Shown here: positions 34,576 to 42,612 of the stretch, piece by piece
Numbering within the stretch: the stretch's first letter is position 1
Layout: the number at the start of each line of letters is the position of its first letter
DNA from: Bog-532 sp963830385
GTDB lineage: Bacteria; Actinomycetota; Actinomycetes; Streptosporangiales; Streptosporangiaceae
NCBI GenBank assembly: GCA_963830385.1
Contig: CAWHMD010000009.1
Coordinates: 496,001-560,000 of the forward strand
Direction of reading: 5' to 3'
DNA length: 64,000 bases
Notes under the pieces: model-generated
What the model was told of the DNA's origin: nothing
The model's database searches: none
The model's input: only the letters and a program-made list of their open reading frames with translations
Program-made: the position numbers and the translations under genes

Positions 34576-35444
34576 TACAGGCTCGCGGCTGCTCGTGCCA
34601 CGGCGCGCGCCTCGGTCGCCTCGTCGGCCGGCAGCGGGAGGCGGGGCAGCCGCACCGGCCCGCCGTAACGTCCGGCCTCGTCCTGCGCGATCTTTATCGC
34701 CTGAACGAACCGTGGATCGGCGTCCCAGCGCAGCGCGGGCAGCAACCCTCGGTACAGCTCCACCGCCGCCGGAAAGTCCCCGGCCACGGCCAAATCGAAC
34801 AGTCGTACCGACGAGGCCGGGAAGGCGTTCACGTACCCGGCGATCCAGCCGGTCGCGCCGAGCAGCACCGCCTCGACCAGGGTGTCGTCGCAGCCGCAGA
34901 TGACCTCCAGCCGCGGCGCCTGCTCCCGGATCTGCGCCACCCGGCGCGAGTCCTGCGAGAACTCCTTGACCGCGCGGACCTGCTCGATCCCGGCCAGCCG
35001 GGCCAGCAGCGGCGGGGTCAGGTCGGCCCGGGTGGAGAATGGGTTGTTGTAGGCGATGATCGGCAGCCCCACCCGCGCGATTTCGGTGTAGTGGGCCACC
35101 ACCTCATCGTCGGTCGGCTTGTGCGACGTCGGCGGCAGCGACATCACCGCGGCCGCGCCCGCCTGCACCGCCTGGTCCGCCCACCGGGTGGCCTCCCGGG
35201 CCGACTTGCCGGACACGCCCGGCACGACTGGGATCCGGCCGCCGACCGCCTCGATGGCCACGGTCACGATCTGGGCCCGCTCGGCTTCGGTCAGCGTCTC
35301 GTACTCACCCAGCGAGCCGTTCGGCGTCAGGCCCGCCACCCCTTCGTCGGCCAGCCACGCACAGTGCTTGCCGAACAAGTCGAAGTCGACCGACCCGTCC
35401 TCCCGGAACGGTGTGGTGGTCGCTGCGTACACCCCTTCGAACAC
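34575..35444 (-). CDS. DapA-superfamily lyase, probable pyrroline-4-hydroxy-2-carboxylate deaminase
   Basis: A 289-residue (beta/alpha)8 enzyme of the dihydrodipicolinate synthase/N-acetylneuraminate lyase group. Schiff-base Lys160 lies in VRAVKEFSQD, Tyr132 in IIAYNNPF, and the carboxylate-binding loop is GLTPNGSLGE (38-47). The operon context points to the deaminase that turns the hydroxy-pyrroline into 2-oxoglutarate semialdehyde. The semialdehyde dehydrogenase needed for the last step is not in the window. It is the first gene of the five-gene minus-strand operon. Confidence 0.9.
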   Translation of the reverse strand: MFEGVYAATTTPFREDGSVDFDLFGKHCAWLADEGVAGLTPNGSLGEYETLTEAERAQIVTVAIEAVGGRIPVVPGVSGKSAREATRWADQAVQAGAAAVMSLPPTSHKPTDDEVVAHYTEIARVGLPIIAYNNPFSTRADLTPPLLARLAGIEQVRAVKEFSQDSRRVAQIREQAPRLEVICGCDDTLVEAVLLGATGWIAGYVNAFPASSVRLFDLAVAGDFPAAVELYRGLLPALRWDADPRFVQAIKIAQDEAGRYGGPVRLPRLPLPADEATEARAVARAAASL

Positions 35445-35595
35445 GGACGCGGTCCTTCCTCTGTCACCGCCGTTGCCATTCCCGACCCTAAACGAGGCCA
35501 GCCGACCTGGATAGCGACAGATGCCGAGTGCGGGCCGTCAGCGCTTCGGCGATTGCCAGGCGCTCGGGCCGCCCGCCGACCTGGAAAATGGGGGC

Positions 35596-36846
35596 ATGAC
35601 GGAGTTCTCGGCGGAGCGCGGATCCGGCCTGGTTGTGCGGCGGGTGACGGTGGTCGACCCCGCCGTCGCCGACGTCCGGGAGAGCCAGGTGGTCCGCGTG
35701 GTCGGCCGCCGGATCATCAGTGTGGATGGTGACCCGGGCGGCCCGGTGACGGGAGACCAGATCGACGGCGCCGGGCTGTTCGCGGCACCGGGCCTGATCG
35801 ACTGCCACGTGCACGCGATGAGCGTCAGCGTCAGCCCGGAAGAGCAGATGGACTGGTATCCCAGCTACGTGACCGCCCGGGCCATGGGCAACCTGCGGGA
35901 CATGCTCGGCCGCGGCTTCACCACCGTCCGCGACGTGGCCGGCGCCGACGCGGGCCTGGCTCGCGCGGTGGCCGAGGACCTGCTGCCAGGACCGCGGCTG
36001 ATCTTCGGCGGCAAGGCCCTGTCCCAGACCGGCGGGCACGGCGACGGCCGCCCGGGCGGCCGCGACGTCCATGATCCGCACTACTTCGTGCCATCCTTGA
36101 ACCGGGTCTGCGACGGCGTGCCGGAGGTCCGGCGGGCCGTCCGCGACGAGGTCCGCCGCGGCGCCCAGCACATCAAGCTCCATGCGTCCGGTGGCTGCGC
36201 CAGCCCCACCGACCGGCTCGACTCGGTCCAGTTCTCCGACGCAGAGCTGCGTGCCATCGTTGAAGAAGCCGCTGCCGCCAAGCTCTACTGCGCCGCCCAC
36301 GCCTACACCGCCGAGGCCGTCAACCGCGCGCTGCGCTCCGGTGTCCGCACCATCGAGCACGGCAACCTGATGAACGAAGACAGCGTTGGCCTGTTCCTGG
36401 AGCACGACGCGTTCTATGTCCCCACCCTGATCGCCTACACCGCCCTGGTCGAAGACGGCCCGGCCGCGGGCATCTCCGAGGTGACCTTGGCCAAGTCCCG
36501 CCAGGTCTACCAGGCTGGGCTGCACGCCCTGGAACTGGCCGACCGCGCCGGCGTCCAGATCGCCTACGGCAGCGACCTTCTCGGCCAGCTCCAGCGCCGC
36601 CAGAGCGAAGAATTCCGCATCCGCGCCGCCGTCCAGAAACCCGGCAGCATCCTCCGCGCCGCCACCACGGTCGCCGCCCGGCTGGTGCGTATGGAAGGCG
36701 AGATCGGCATCCTCGCCCCGGGTACCCACGCCGACCTGATCCTCACCCGCCACAACCCCCTGGACGACGTCACCCCGCTGGCCGATCCCCGTAACGAGTT
36801 GGCGGCCGTCATCAAAGCAGGCGTCCTGGCCGTCGACCGCCGCTGA
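35596..36846 (+). CDS. Amidohydrolase, Xaa-Pro dipeptidase/imidazolonepropionase-like
   Basis: A 416-residue metal-dependent hydrolase starting at ATG 35596. Metal ligands are complete: His71 and His73 (DCHVHAM), carboxylated Lys194 (IKLHASGG), His235 (AAHAYT), His255 (IEHGN) and Asp327 (YGSDLLG). This arrangement is typical of the binuclear prolidase-like amidohydrolases that cut Xaa-Pro and related dipeptides. It is divergent from the hydroxyproline operon, so release of (hydroxy)proline from peptides is an attractive role. That is inferred from position only. Confidence 0.9.
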   Translation: MTEFSAERGSGLVVRRVTVVDPAVADVRESQVVRVVGRRIISVDGDPGGPVTGDQIDGAGLFAAPGLIDCHVHAMSVSVSPEEQMDWYPSYVTARAMGNLRDMLGRGFTTVRDVAGADAGLARAVAEDLLPGPRLIFGGKALSQTGGHGDGRPGGRDVHDPHYFVPSLNRVCDGVPEVRRAVRDEVRRGAQHIKLHASGGCASPTDRLDSVQFSDAELRAIVEEAAAAKLYCAAHAYTAEAVNRALRSGVRTIEHGNLMNEDSVGLFLEHDAFYVPTLIAYTALVEDGPAAGISEVTLAKSRQVYQAGLHALELADRAGVQIAYGSDLLGQLQRRQSEEFRIRAAVQKPGSILRAATTVAARLVRMEGEIGILAPGTHADLILTRHNPLDDVTPLADPRNELAAVIKAGVLAVDRR

Positions 36847-37100
36847 CCCGGCCGCTCCGGCTCCGGCTAAGAGTCCTGGGTGTCCCTGGCGGTGGCGTCC
36901 TGCGGGCGTGAAAATGGGTGTGGTTGCCCGCTGACGTCGAGCCTGCTTGGTGCCTGAGCCCGTCTAAGAGTCTGATCGCTGGGAGCCGTCTCCAGGGTCC
37001 TGCATTGTTGCCGTAGAGCACGCGATTCCGCCTTGTTGTCCCTGCTGGCTCCTGCGGGCAGCCGCCGGAATCGTGCGGCTGGATGTGGAGGAGGAGCCCG

Positions 37101-38368
37101 GTGGAGATGGCCGGGGAAGAGGAAGAAGCCGAGCTGGCGGCGCGGGTGGCGGCGCTGGATATCGGCAAGGCAACGCTGACGGCGTGCGTGCGGGTGCCGC
37201 CCGAGGGCACGCCGGGGCGGCGCCGGCAGGAGGTCCGCACGTTCGCGACGGTGACCCGGTCGCTGCTGGAGCTGCGGGACTGGCTGATCCGCCAGGGAGT
37301 GACCTTGTGCGTGATGGAGGCTGCCTCCACCTACTGGAAGCCGCCGTTCTACCTGCTGGAGGACGCCGTCGAGTGCTGGGTGGCCAGCGCCCGCGATGTG
37401 AAGAACGTGCCGGGCCGGCCGAAGGCGGACCGGCTGGACGCGATCTGGCTGGCCAAGCTGGCCGAGCGGGGCATGCTGCGGCCCTCGTTCGTGCCGCCGC
37501 CCTGGCAGCGGGAACTGCGGGACCTGTGCCGCTACCGGCGCACCTTGATCCAGGAGCGGACCCGGGAAAAGCAGCGGGCCGAAAAACTGCTGGAAGACAC
37601 CCAGATCAAGCTGTCGAGCGTGATCAGCGACATCTTCGGCAAGTCCGGCCGGGACATCTGGACGCGCTGATCGCCGGGCAGCGTGACCCGCACGTGCTGG
37701 CGGAGCTGGCCCGTGGCTCCATGCGCGGCAAGAAAAGCGTCCTGCAGGAGGCGCTGACCGGGCATTTCCGCGATCATCACGGCTACCTGCTGGCCATGAT
37801 GTGCGACCGCGTCTATGCCCTGACCAGCCAGATCGAGGCGCTGACCGGGCGGATCGATGAGGCGATCGCCCCTTTCGCGCACCAGGTGGCCCAGCTCGAT
37901 GAAATCCCCGGCGTCGGCAAGACCGGCGCCCAGGAACTTATCGCCGAGATCGGCACCGGCATGACCCGCTTCCCGGCCGCGGGCCACCTGGTCTCCTGGG
38001 CCAAGTACGCCCCCAAGGCCCGCCAGTCCGCCGGCAAGGCCAAACCCGGCACCACCGGCAAGGGCAACCCGTGGATCGCCGGCACCCTCGGCGAAGCCAG
38101 CATCGGCGCCGCCCGGACCAAAACCTTCCTGGGCTCCCGCTACCACCGCCTCGCCCGCCGCCGCGGCAAACCACGCGCCCTGGTCGCGGCCGGCAACTCC
38201 ATCCTGGTCATCGCCTGGCACCTGCTGGCTGACCCCGGCGCCCATTTCACCGACCTCGGGCCCAACTGGCACGACCGGCTCGCCCCGCTGCGCCGCAAAC
38301 GCCAGCTCGTCGCCGAACTCGAACGGCTGTCCGGCAAGAAGGTCGTGCTCCAGGAGGCCGCCGCCTGA
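37101..38368 (+). pseudogene. IS110-family DEDD transposase, frameshifted
   Basis: Translation from GTG 37101 (GGAGGAG upstream) gives the N-terminal RuvC-like domain with Asp20 (ALDIGKA), Glu73 (VMEAAS), Asp110 and Asp113 (KADRLDAIWLAKLAERGM). It then hits a stop at 37670. The remainder is in another frame to 38368: LDALIAGQRDPHVLAELARG, IPGVGKTGAQELIAEIG and the C-terminal Ser-domain motif ARQSAGKAKPG. The frames join cleanly if one C is restored near 37658 (GACATCTGG for GACATCCTGG). So this copy carries a 1-nt deletion, or the sequence has an error. As read, it cannot make a full transposase. Confidence 0.88.
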
Positions 38369-38381
38369 CCACCAGCCACCT

Positions 38382-38410
38382 CACCCGGCTCCGCTGCGCT
38401 CCGCCGGGTG
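38382..38410 (+). terminator. Stem-loop after the IS110 transposase gene
   Basis: CACCCGGC (38382-38389) and GCCGGGTG (38403-38410) form a perfect 8-bp stem with a 13-nt loop, 14 bases after the transposase stop. It is a likely terminator, or a structural feature of the right end. Confidence 0.6.
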
Positions 38411-38431
38411 CTGCCGCACGCCCAGCTAACC

Positions 38432-38546
38432 TCCTATTTTCGATTCAGGCCGGCTCCCCGGCTTCCGGCTCCGGGCACGGGTGCAGTTCGGCCAGCCGGG
38501 CCAGTTTGAATCCCAGGTGGACGGCCAGCCGGTCGTTACCGTCCCG
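38432..38546 (-). repeat. 115-bp direct repeat, left copy: duplicated 3' end of the pucR gene
   Basis: It is identical base for base to 39639-39753. It carries the last 34 codons' worth of the PucR reading frame (through LAELHPCPEPEAGEPA and stop) plus 13 bases beyond the stop, but is cut from any promoter or start. It is therefore a non-functional gene fragment. The right copy is the intact gene's own 3' end. Confidence 0.95.
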
Positions 38547-38554
38547 ACTTGGCT

Positions 38555-38572
38555 CAAGTTAGTGCGTACTTG
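38555..38572. promoter_or_regulatory. CAAGT-N8-ACTTG palindrome at the left edge of the segment
   Basis: CAAGT (38555-38559) and ACTTG (38568-38572) flank TAGTGCGT. The form resembles operators of HxlR-type winged-helix regulators. No such regulator is nearby, so this may be a leftover promoter fragment carried in by the segment. Confidence 0.35.
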
Positions 38573-38636
38573 GTCAGCGGCGAATCTGTTCAGCCCAGCC
38601 CACCTGGCGGAATAGGCGTCCCCAGGAATCATCGCG

Positions 38637-39248
38637 TCAGGGTGCCGCTGCGCCAACTCCGACGATGGGGCTGCCCGCGGTCACGGTGATCGGGATTCCC
38701 GACTTTTCGGAATCGGTGCGCAGCAGGGCCGCCCGGAGTGTGCCCACCGCGGATGGTTTGGCCGTGACCAGGATGCCATCCCCGTCGGTCATTTCCGCGG
38801 CGCTGTAGATCGTCTGCCCCGGGCCGGAGTAGCTGGTTCTGGCCATGATGGCGTCCATTTCGGCGGTGATGGCCGCGTGGGTGAAGTCGGCGTGCACGTA
38901 CCGGATGCGGCTGGTATCGATCGCCGGATGAGCCCGCTTGGCCGCCGCGATCATGGCGGCCGCCTGCGCGGCATTCGTGGCATACAGGATGACCTGATCA
39001 CGCGAGTCGCTCACGGCGATGTTGCTGAACGTGGCGGAGTACGCGCCTTCCTGGCCATCCAGCGCGTCGGCGATGGTTTGCAGCCCCGCCTGGTCCGGCG
39101 GCAACGATGGAGTCGCTTGTGACGTGGAGTGTGGTGAGGTCGCTGGCGGGACACTGGCGCACGCGGCCAGCCCGCCCACCAGGAGGACGACCGCAGGAAA
39201 TACAAATGCCCGGAGGATAGTCGGTGCGATGAATTTCCTGGCGTTCAT
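38637..39248 (-). CDS. Putative lipoprotein of unknown function
   Basis: A 203-residue protein starting at ATG 39248. A basic start is followed by a hydrophobic helix (AFVFPAVVLLVGGLAAC) with lipobox Cys30, then a Ser/Thr/Pro linker. The mature part has alternating helices and strands (IAVSDSRDQVILYATNAAQAAAMIAAAKRAHP, DTSRIRYVHADFTHAA, shown in part). It ends with a Gly/Ala-rich tail. I do not recognise the family. It is the only gene of the 1.09-kb inserted segment, so it is either cargo or a gene trapped by the rearrangement. Confidence 0.75.
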   Translation of the reverse strand: MNARKFIAPTILRAFVFPAVVLLVGGLAACASVPPATSPHSTSQATPSLPPDQAGLQTIADALDGQEGAYSATFSNIAVSDSRDQVILYATNAAQAAAMIAAAKRAHPAIDTSRIRYVHADFTHAAITAEMDAIMARTSYSGPGQTIYSAAEMTDGDGILVTAKPSAVGTLRAALLRTDSEKSGIPITVTAGSPIVGVGAAAP

Positions 39249-39624
39249 GTCATCTCTTCCCCGGGGCTAGGCGCAGGACCGGGAGAGCGCGCGCCCCGGA
39301 CGGCATCTCTTCGCGGACGATCGGCGTGGTTTGGACGCGGGACCGTGGCCGCGGGTTCCCTGAGCCACTACCGTCAGCATCGTAGCGTCCCGCCGTGAGC
39401 GGCATGAGCAACCTCCGCACGGCTGCAGAAATATGGGCAAGCTATCGACACGTGGTTCGGAGTTCGCGGAGAGGTTCTTGGTCCCAGCCCGCATCTGCTT
39501 CACTCGCGTCCGCGGCTTCTGGCAACTCTTCGGATCTTCGGACGATCATTAGTGCGCAAATCCTCGGTCGCAAAGCCACAAACCCAAAGGTCAACGGCAT
39601 GCACTCGTCATGAACACGTGATTA
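39249..39624. other. Gene-free stretch inside the inserted segment
   Basis: About 375 bases upstream of the lipoprotein gene hold no convincing coding frame. One 72-codon plus-strand frame (39395-39613) has no ribosome site or recognisable sequence. The stretch is distinctly AT-richer than its surroundings, especially 39420-39625. It repeats TTAGTGCG, also seen at the left edge (38559-38566 and 39549-39556). It presumably includes the lipoprotein promoter, but no clear hexamers were found. Confidence 0.5.
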
Positions 39625-39638
39625 TGAGCCAAGTCAGG

Positions 39639-39753
39639 TCCTATTTTCGATTCAGGCCGGCTCCCCGGCTTCCGGCTCCGGGCACGGGTGCAGTTCGGCC
39701 AGCCGGGCCAGTTTGAATCCCAGGTGGACGGCCAGCCGGTCGTTACCGTCCCG
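39639..39753 (-). repeat. 115-bp direct repeat, right copy: 3' end of the intact pucR gene
   Basis: It is identical to 38432-38546, with the gene-proximal boundary at 39753/39754 and the distal boundary at 39639. It includes the TGA stop of the PucR gene and the 13 bases beyond. Confidence 0.95.
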
Positions 39754-40890
39754 CAGGTTCACCCCGAACTGCCGCTCGGCCTTGTCCAGCCGGTAGTACA
39801 AGGTGGCCCGGTGCAGGTGCAGCCGGGCGGCCGTCGCCTTCACGTCGCAGCCCAGGTCCAGGTAGGTCTCCAGCGTCCGCACCAGAGTCTGGTCACCGGT
39901 TTCGAACAGCGCTGCCACCCGCGGGTCCAGGGCTGACTCGGCTGCGTCGGGGGCCAGCTGGGCCAGGGCGCGGAACACTCCGAGTTCCCGCCAGCGCGCG
40001 ACGTCGCCGACCGACGGGATCACCGCCGCCACCTTGGCCGCCAGCCGGGCCTGCCGGTAGGAGACGTGCGCGTCCCGCAGCCCAGCCTGCGGATCGCCGA
40101 CCGCCGCGATGACCCGGGCGGCCGGGACCTTGCGCAGCCGGTGCCGCAATGCCAGCGCCACCTCGCCGGCCGCGGCCACACCCGTACTGTCGTCGGTGGC
40201 CGACGGCGCCCGCACCAGCACCACCCCGTGGTCGGCGTTCCCCAGCCGCAGCGCCCCGCCCGCAGGCGCCCCGGCCGCCGGCAGGGAGCCACGGGCCGCG
40301 TCCCGCAGCGCCTCGTTGATGCACTCTCGCGGCCGCCGGTCACCGGCCCCGACCGGCTGGATGACTGCGGCCACGATCGGCGCCCGGGCGGGCAGCAGCC
40401 CCTGGTCGGCGATCTGGCTGGCCGCCGCCTCCCGCAGCTCCGGGGCCGGGGACAGCAGGTGGGCGAGGGCGCCGCTGGTCAGCCGGGCCCCCAGCTCCTC
40501 CTCGTACAGCAGCAGCGCCACGTGCTCGGCCGCCTGCCGGGCGGTGGCGATGTCGGCCTCGGTCAGCCGCCCGCTGTCATCGATCAGGAACAGCCAGCCC
40601 ATCAGCCGGCCCTGGTAGCGGACGGGCACGCACAACCGCCCGAGGATGCCCTGATCGGGCTGGCCGGGGATGCGGAGCGGCTCGGTGGCCGCCACGATGC
40701 CCTGGTCCCGGAACCAGCTCATCACCTCGCGCCGGGTCGCCCGCCGCAGGATCGACTCGCGCCGCACCTCGTCGATCGGCTGGCTGTGGGCGGAGTAGAC
40801 CACCATCCGCTCCTCGTGGTCCTCCAGCACGGTCGGCGCGTCCAGCCGGCCGGCCAGGCCGTCGACGATGCTCTGCAGCTCAGAGACCAT
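39652..40890 (-). CDS. PucR-family (CdaR-like) transcriptional regulator
   Basis: A 412-residue regulator. The N-terminal third resembles a GAF-like sensing domain (LEDHEERMVVYSAHSQPIDEVRR, RYQGRLMGWLFLID as landmarks). A central GGDEF-like/CdaR region follows. The C-terminal PucR helix-turn-helix holds YLDLGCDVKATAARLHLHR and TLYYRLDKAERQFGVNLRD. PucR-type proteins control purine, allantoin and amino-acid catabolism. It is the last gene of the hydantoinase operon (three bases after hyuB) and probably controls it. The 3' end lies inside the 115-bp direct repeat, but the frame is intact. Confidence 0.92.
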   Translation of the reverse strand: MVSELQSIVDGLAGRLDAPTVLEDHEERMVVYSAHSQPIDEVRRESILRRATRREVMSWFRDQGIVAATEPLRIPGQPDQGILGRLCVPVRYQGRLMGWLFLIDDSGRLTEADIATARQAAEHVALLLYEEELGARLTSGALAHLLSPAPELREAAASQIADQGLLPARAPIVAAVIQPVGAGDRRPRECINEALRDAARGSLPAAGAPAGGALRLGNADHGVVLVRAPSATDDSTGVAAAGEVALALRHRLRKVPAARVIAAVGDPQAGLRDAHVSYRQARLAAKVAAVIPSVGDVARWRELGVFRALAQLAPDAAESALDPRVAALFETGDQTLVRTLETYLDLGCDVKATAARLHLHRATLYYRLDKAERQFGVNLRDGNDRLAVHLGFKLARLAELHPCPEPEAGEPA

Positions 40891-40893
40891 AAC

Positions 40894-42612
40894 TCAGGGT
40901 AACGACCCGCCGCGCCGCTGAGCGGTCGCGACCTCGTCCACCGCGAACGTCGCCGGGTCCACCATCACCCCGTACGACTCGGCCGCCGCTTTCGCCGAGA
41001 CGAACCCGTTCCGCACGTCAGCGGCGACCGCGGCCGGCTCGCGCTGGAGCGGGTCGCCGTATCCGCCGCCGCCTCCGGTGTTGTTGACCAGCACCTCGCC
41101 CGCCTCGACCAGGTTGTAGCTGCCGCCCTGCACGACCTCATGGTCCGTGCCCGGATTGAGCACGATGTGGTTGTTGTCCCCGGGCTGCCCGGCGCCGATC
41201 GGCCACGGCTTGGTCCTGGTCTTGTACACCAGGCAGATCGCGGTCGACGGGGCGGTGAACCGGTACGCCCGCCCCACGCCGACGCCGCCGCGGTGCCGCC
41301 CGGGGCCGCCGGTGTCCGGCCGGTAGCCGTACCACTCGATGAACATCGGCGCCTTGGTCTCCAGCACCTCGACCGGGTTGTTCCGGCAGCCCGGCTCGGA
41401 CAGGTGCATGATACCGTCGGCCCCGTCACCGCCCGCGTGCCCGCCGAACCCGACCGCCTCGTTGGTCGCCTCCAGCCACGCCTCGCCGGTGCGCGGGTTC
41501 ACGCCCAGCCCCATCATCGAGCAGACGTCCCCGCCCGAGCAGGCCGGCACCCGGTCCGGCATGGCCTGGGCCAGCGCCTTGAGGACCACCTCGCCGCCCA
41601 GCAGCCCGGTCCACAGCGTGAACGTCGGCATCGGCGGGACCGCGTGCAGCACCGAACCCGGCTCGGTCACCACCCGCAGCGGCCGGAAGTTCCCCGCCAC
41701 CACCGGGGTGTCCGGGGTGGTCATGGCCTTGAAGATCAGGCTGCAGAACGCCTGCGTATTGCCGACCGGCAGGTTGATCGGGCCCCGCACGCCCACGTCG
41801 CTGCCGGTCCAGTCGATGACCATTTCCTCGTCGGTGATGGTCACGGTCACGTTGAGCTTGACCAGCCGGCCGGTGTCCACCCCGTCGCTGTCCACGAAGT
41901 CGTGCGCGGTCCAGGTGCCCTTCGGCATCTGCTCAAGGGCCAGCCGGGCCAGCCGTTCCCCGTGGTCGTTGATGGCCGCCATGGCCTCGAGCAGGGCCCC
42001 CGTGCCGTACTTGGCCGCGATCTCCTGGGTGCGCCGCACCCCGGTCACGCAGGCCGACACCTGGGCCTGGATGTCGCCGATGGTGCGCTCGGGCATCCGG
42101 CTGTTGAACCGGATGATGTTGAACACGTCGTCGTTGGGCACGCCCCGCCGGTACAGCCTGCTGGCCGGGAAGAAGATCCCCTCCTGCGCCATGTCCGTGG
42201 AGTCGAGCACATACCCGGCGTCCTTCTGCTTCAGGTCGAGCACGTGCACCCGGCAGGAGGCGAACCCGGCCAGCTGACCGTCGTGGTGCACCGGCGCGAA
42301 CACCAGCGGGTCCAGCGTGTGCGCCGACGACCAGTACGGATAGTTGAGCAGAAATACATCACCCGGTTCCATCGTGCCGGCGCCCACGAACTCGATGGCC
42401 CGCTTGATGCCGTGGTCGTTGGCCCGGGTGAACACGGCGATGCCGGGCACGTCGGCCACCACGTCGCCCCCCGGGTCGTGGATGCCGATCCCGTAGTCGT
42501 GGATCTCGTACACCACCGTGTTGTAGGCGGTGCGGGACAGGTTGCGGGCCATCTCCTCGGCCGCGGCCAGCAGCCCGTGCCGGATGACCTCGGTGGTGAT
42601 CGCGTCGGTCAA
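40894..42612 (-). CDS. hyuB: Hydantoinase B/oxoprolinase family protein
   Basis: A 572-residue HyuB-type subunit. Typical segments are LSRTAYNTVVYEIHDYG near the N-terminus, DVFLLNYPYWSSAHTLDP, the metal-site region VHHDGQLAGFASCRVHVLD, and the C-terminal GGPGRHRGGVGVGRAYRF with NNTGGGGGYGDPLQREP. With HyuA it forms an ATP-dependent amidohydrolase that opens 5-membered cyclic amides (hydantoins, 5-oxoproline, N-methylhydantoin). It overlaps hyuA by four bases. The real substrate is unknown. Confidence 0.93.
   Translation of the reverse strand: MTDAITTEVIRHGLLAAAEEMARNLSRTAYNTVVYEIHDYGIGIHDPGGDVVADVPGIAVFTRANDHGIKRAIEFVGAGTMEPGDVFLLNYPYWSSAHTLDPLVFAPVHHDGQLAGFASCRVHVLDLKQKDAGYVLDSTDMAQEGIFFPASRLYRRGVPNDDVFNIIRFNSRMPERTIGDIQAQVSACVTGVRRTQEIAAKYGTGALLEAMAAINDHGERLARLALEQMPKGTWTAHDFVDSDGVDTGRLVKLNVTVTITDEEMVIDWTGSDVGVRGPINLPVGNTQAFCSLIFKAMTTPDTPVVAGNFRPLRVVTEPGSVLHAVPPMPTFTLWTGLLGGEVVLKALAQAMPDRVPACSGGDVCSMMGLGVNPRTGEAWLEATNEAVGFGGHAGGDGADGIMHLSEPGCRNNPVEVLETKAPMFIEWYGYRPDTGGPGRHRGGVGVGRAYRFTAPSTAICLVYKTRTKPWPIGAGQPGDNNHIVLNPGTDHEVVQGGSYNLVEAGEVLVNNTGGGGGYGDPLQREPAAVAADVRNGFVSAKAAAESYGVMVDPATFAVDEVATAQRRGGSLP

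Larger units (their letters stand above)
37021..38410 (+). mobile_element. IS110-family insertion sequence (ends not resolved)
   Basis: It contains a DEDD transposase gene, a structured leader immediately 5' (CGATTCCG 37023-37030 pairing with CGGAATCG 37066-37073, competing with CAGCCGC 37059-37065 / GCGGCTG 37075-37081), and a 3' hairpin (38382-38410). IS110 elements lack terminal inverted repeats and make no clear target duplication, so the true ends cannot be set without an empty site. The listed borders are only the structures seen. The gene-free 254 bases 36847-37100 hold nothing else I recognise. Confidence 0.7.
38547..39638. mobile_element. 1.09-kb inserted segment between 115-bp direct repeats
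   Basis: The segment lies between the two 115-bp copies. Its left edge is ACTTGGCTCA (38547-38556). Near its right edge is the exact inverse TGAGCCAAGT (39625-39634), followed by CAGG, the same four bases that follow the right repeat at 39754. It carries one lipoprotein gene and no recombinase. Base composition is less GC-rich than the flanks. Possible explanations are a non-autonomous transposon with an unusually long target duplication, a small island that targets the 3' end of pucR, or recombination linked to the IS110 copy next door. Confidence 0.5.

Noticed and set aside
39395..39613. A 72-codon plus-strand frame inside the inserted segment
   Set aside because: No ribosome site, no recognisable sequence, Ser/Arg-rich composition and a position in the presumed lipoprotein promoter region make it an unlikely gene.
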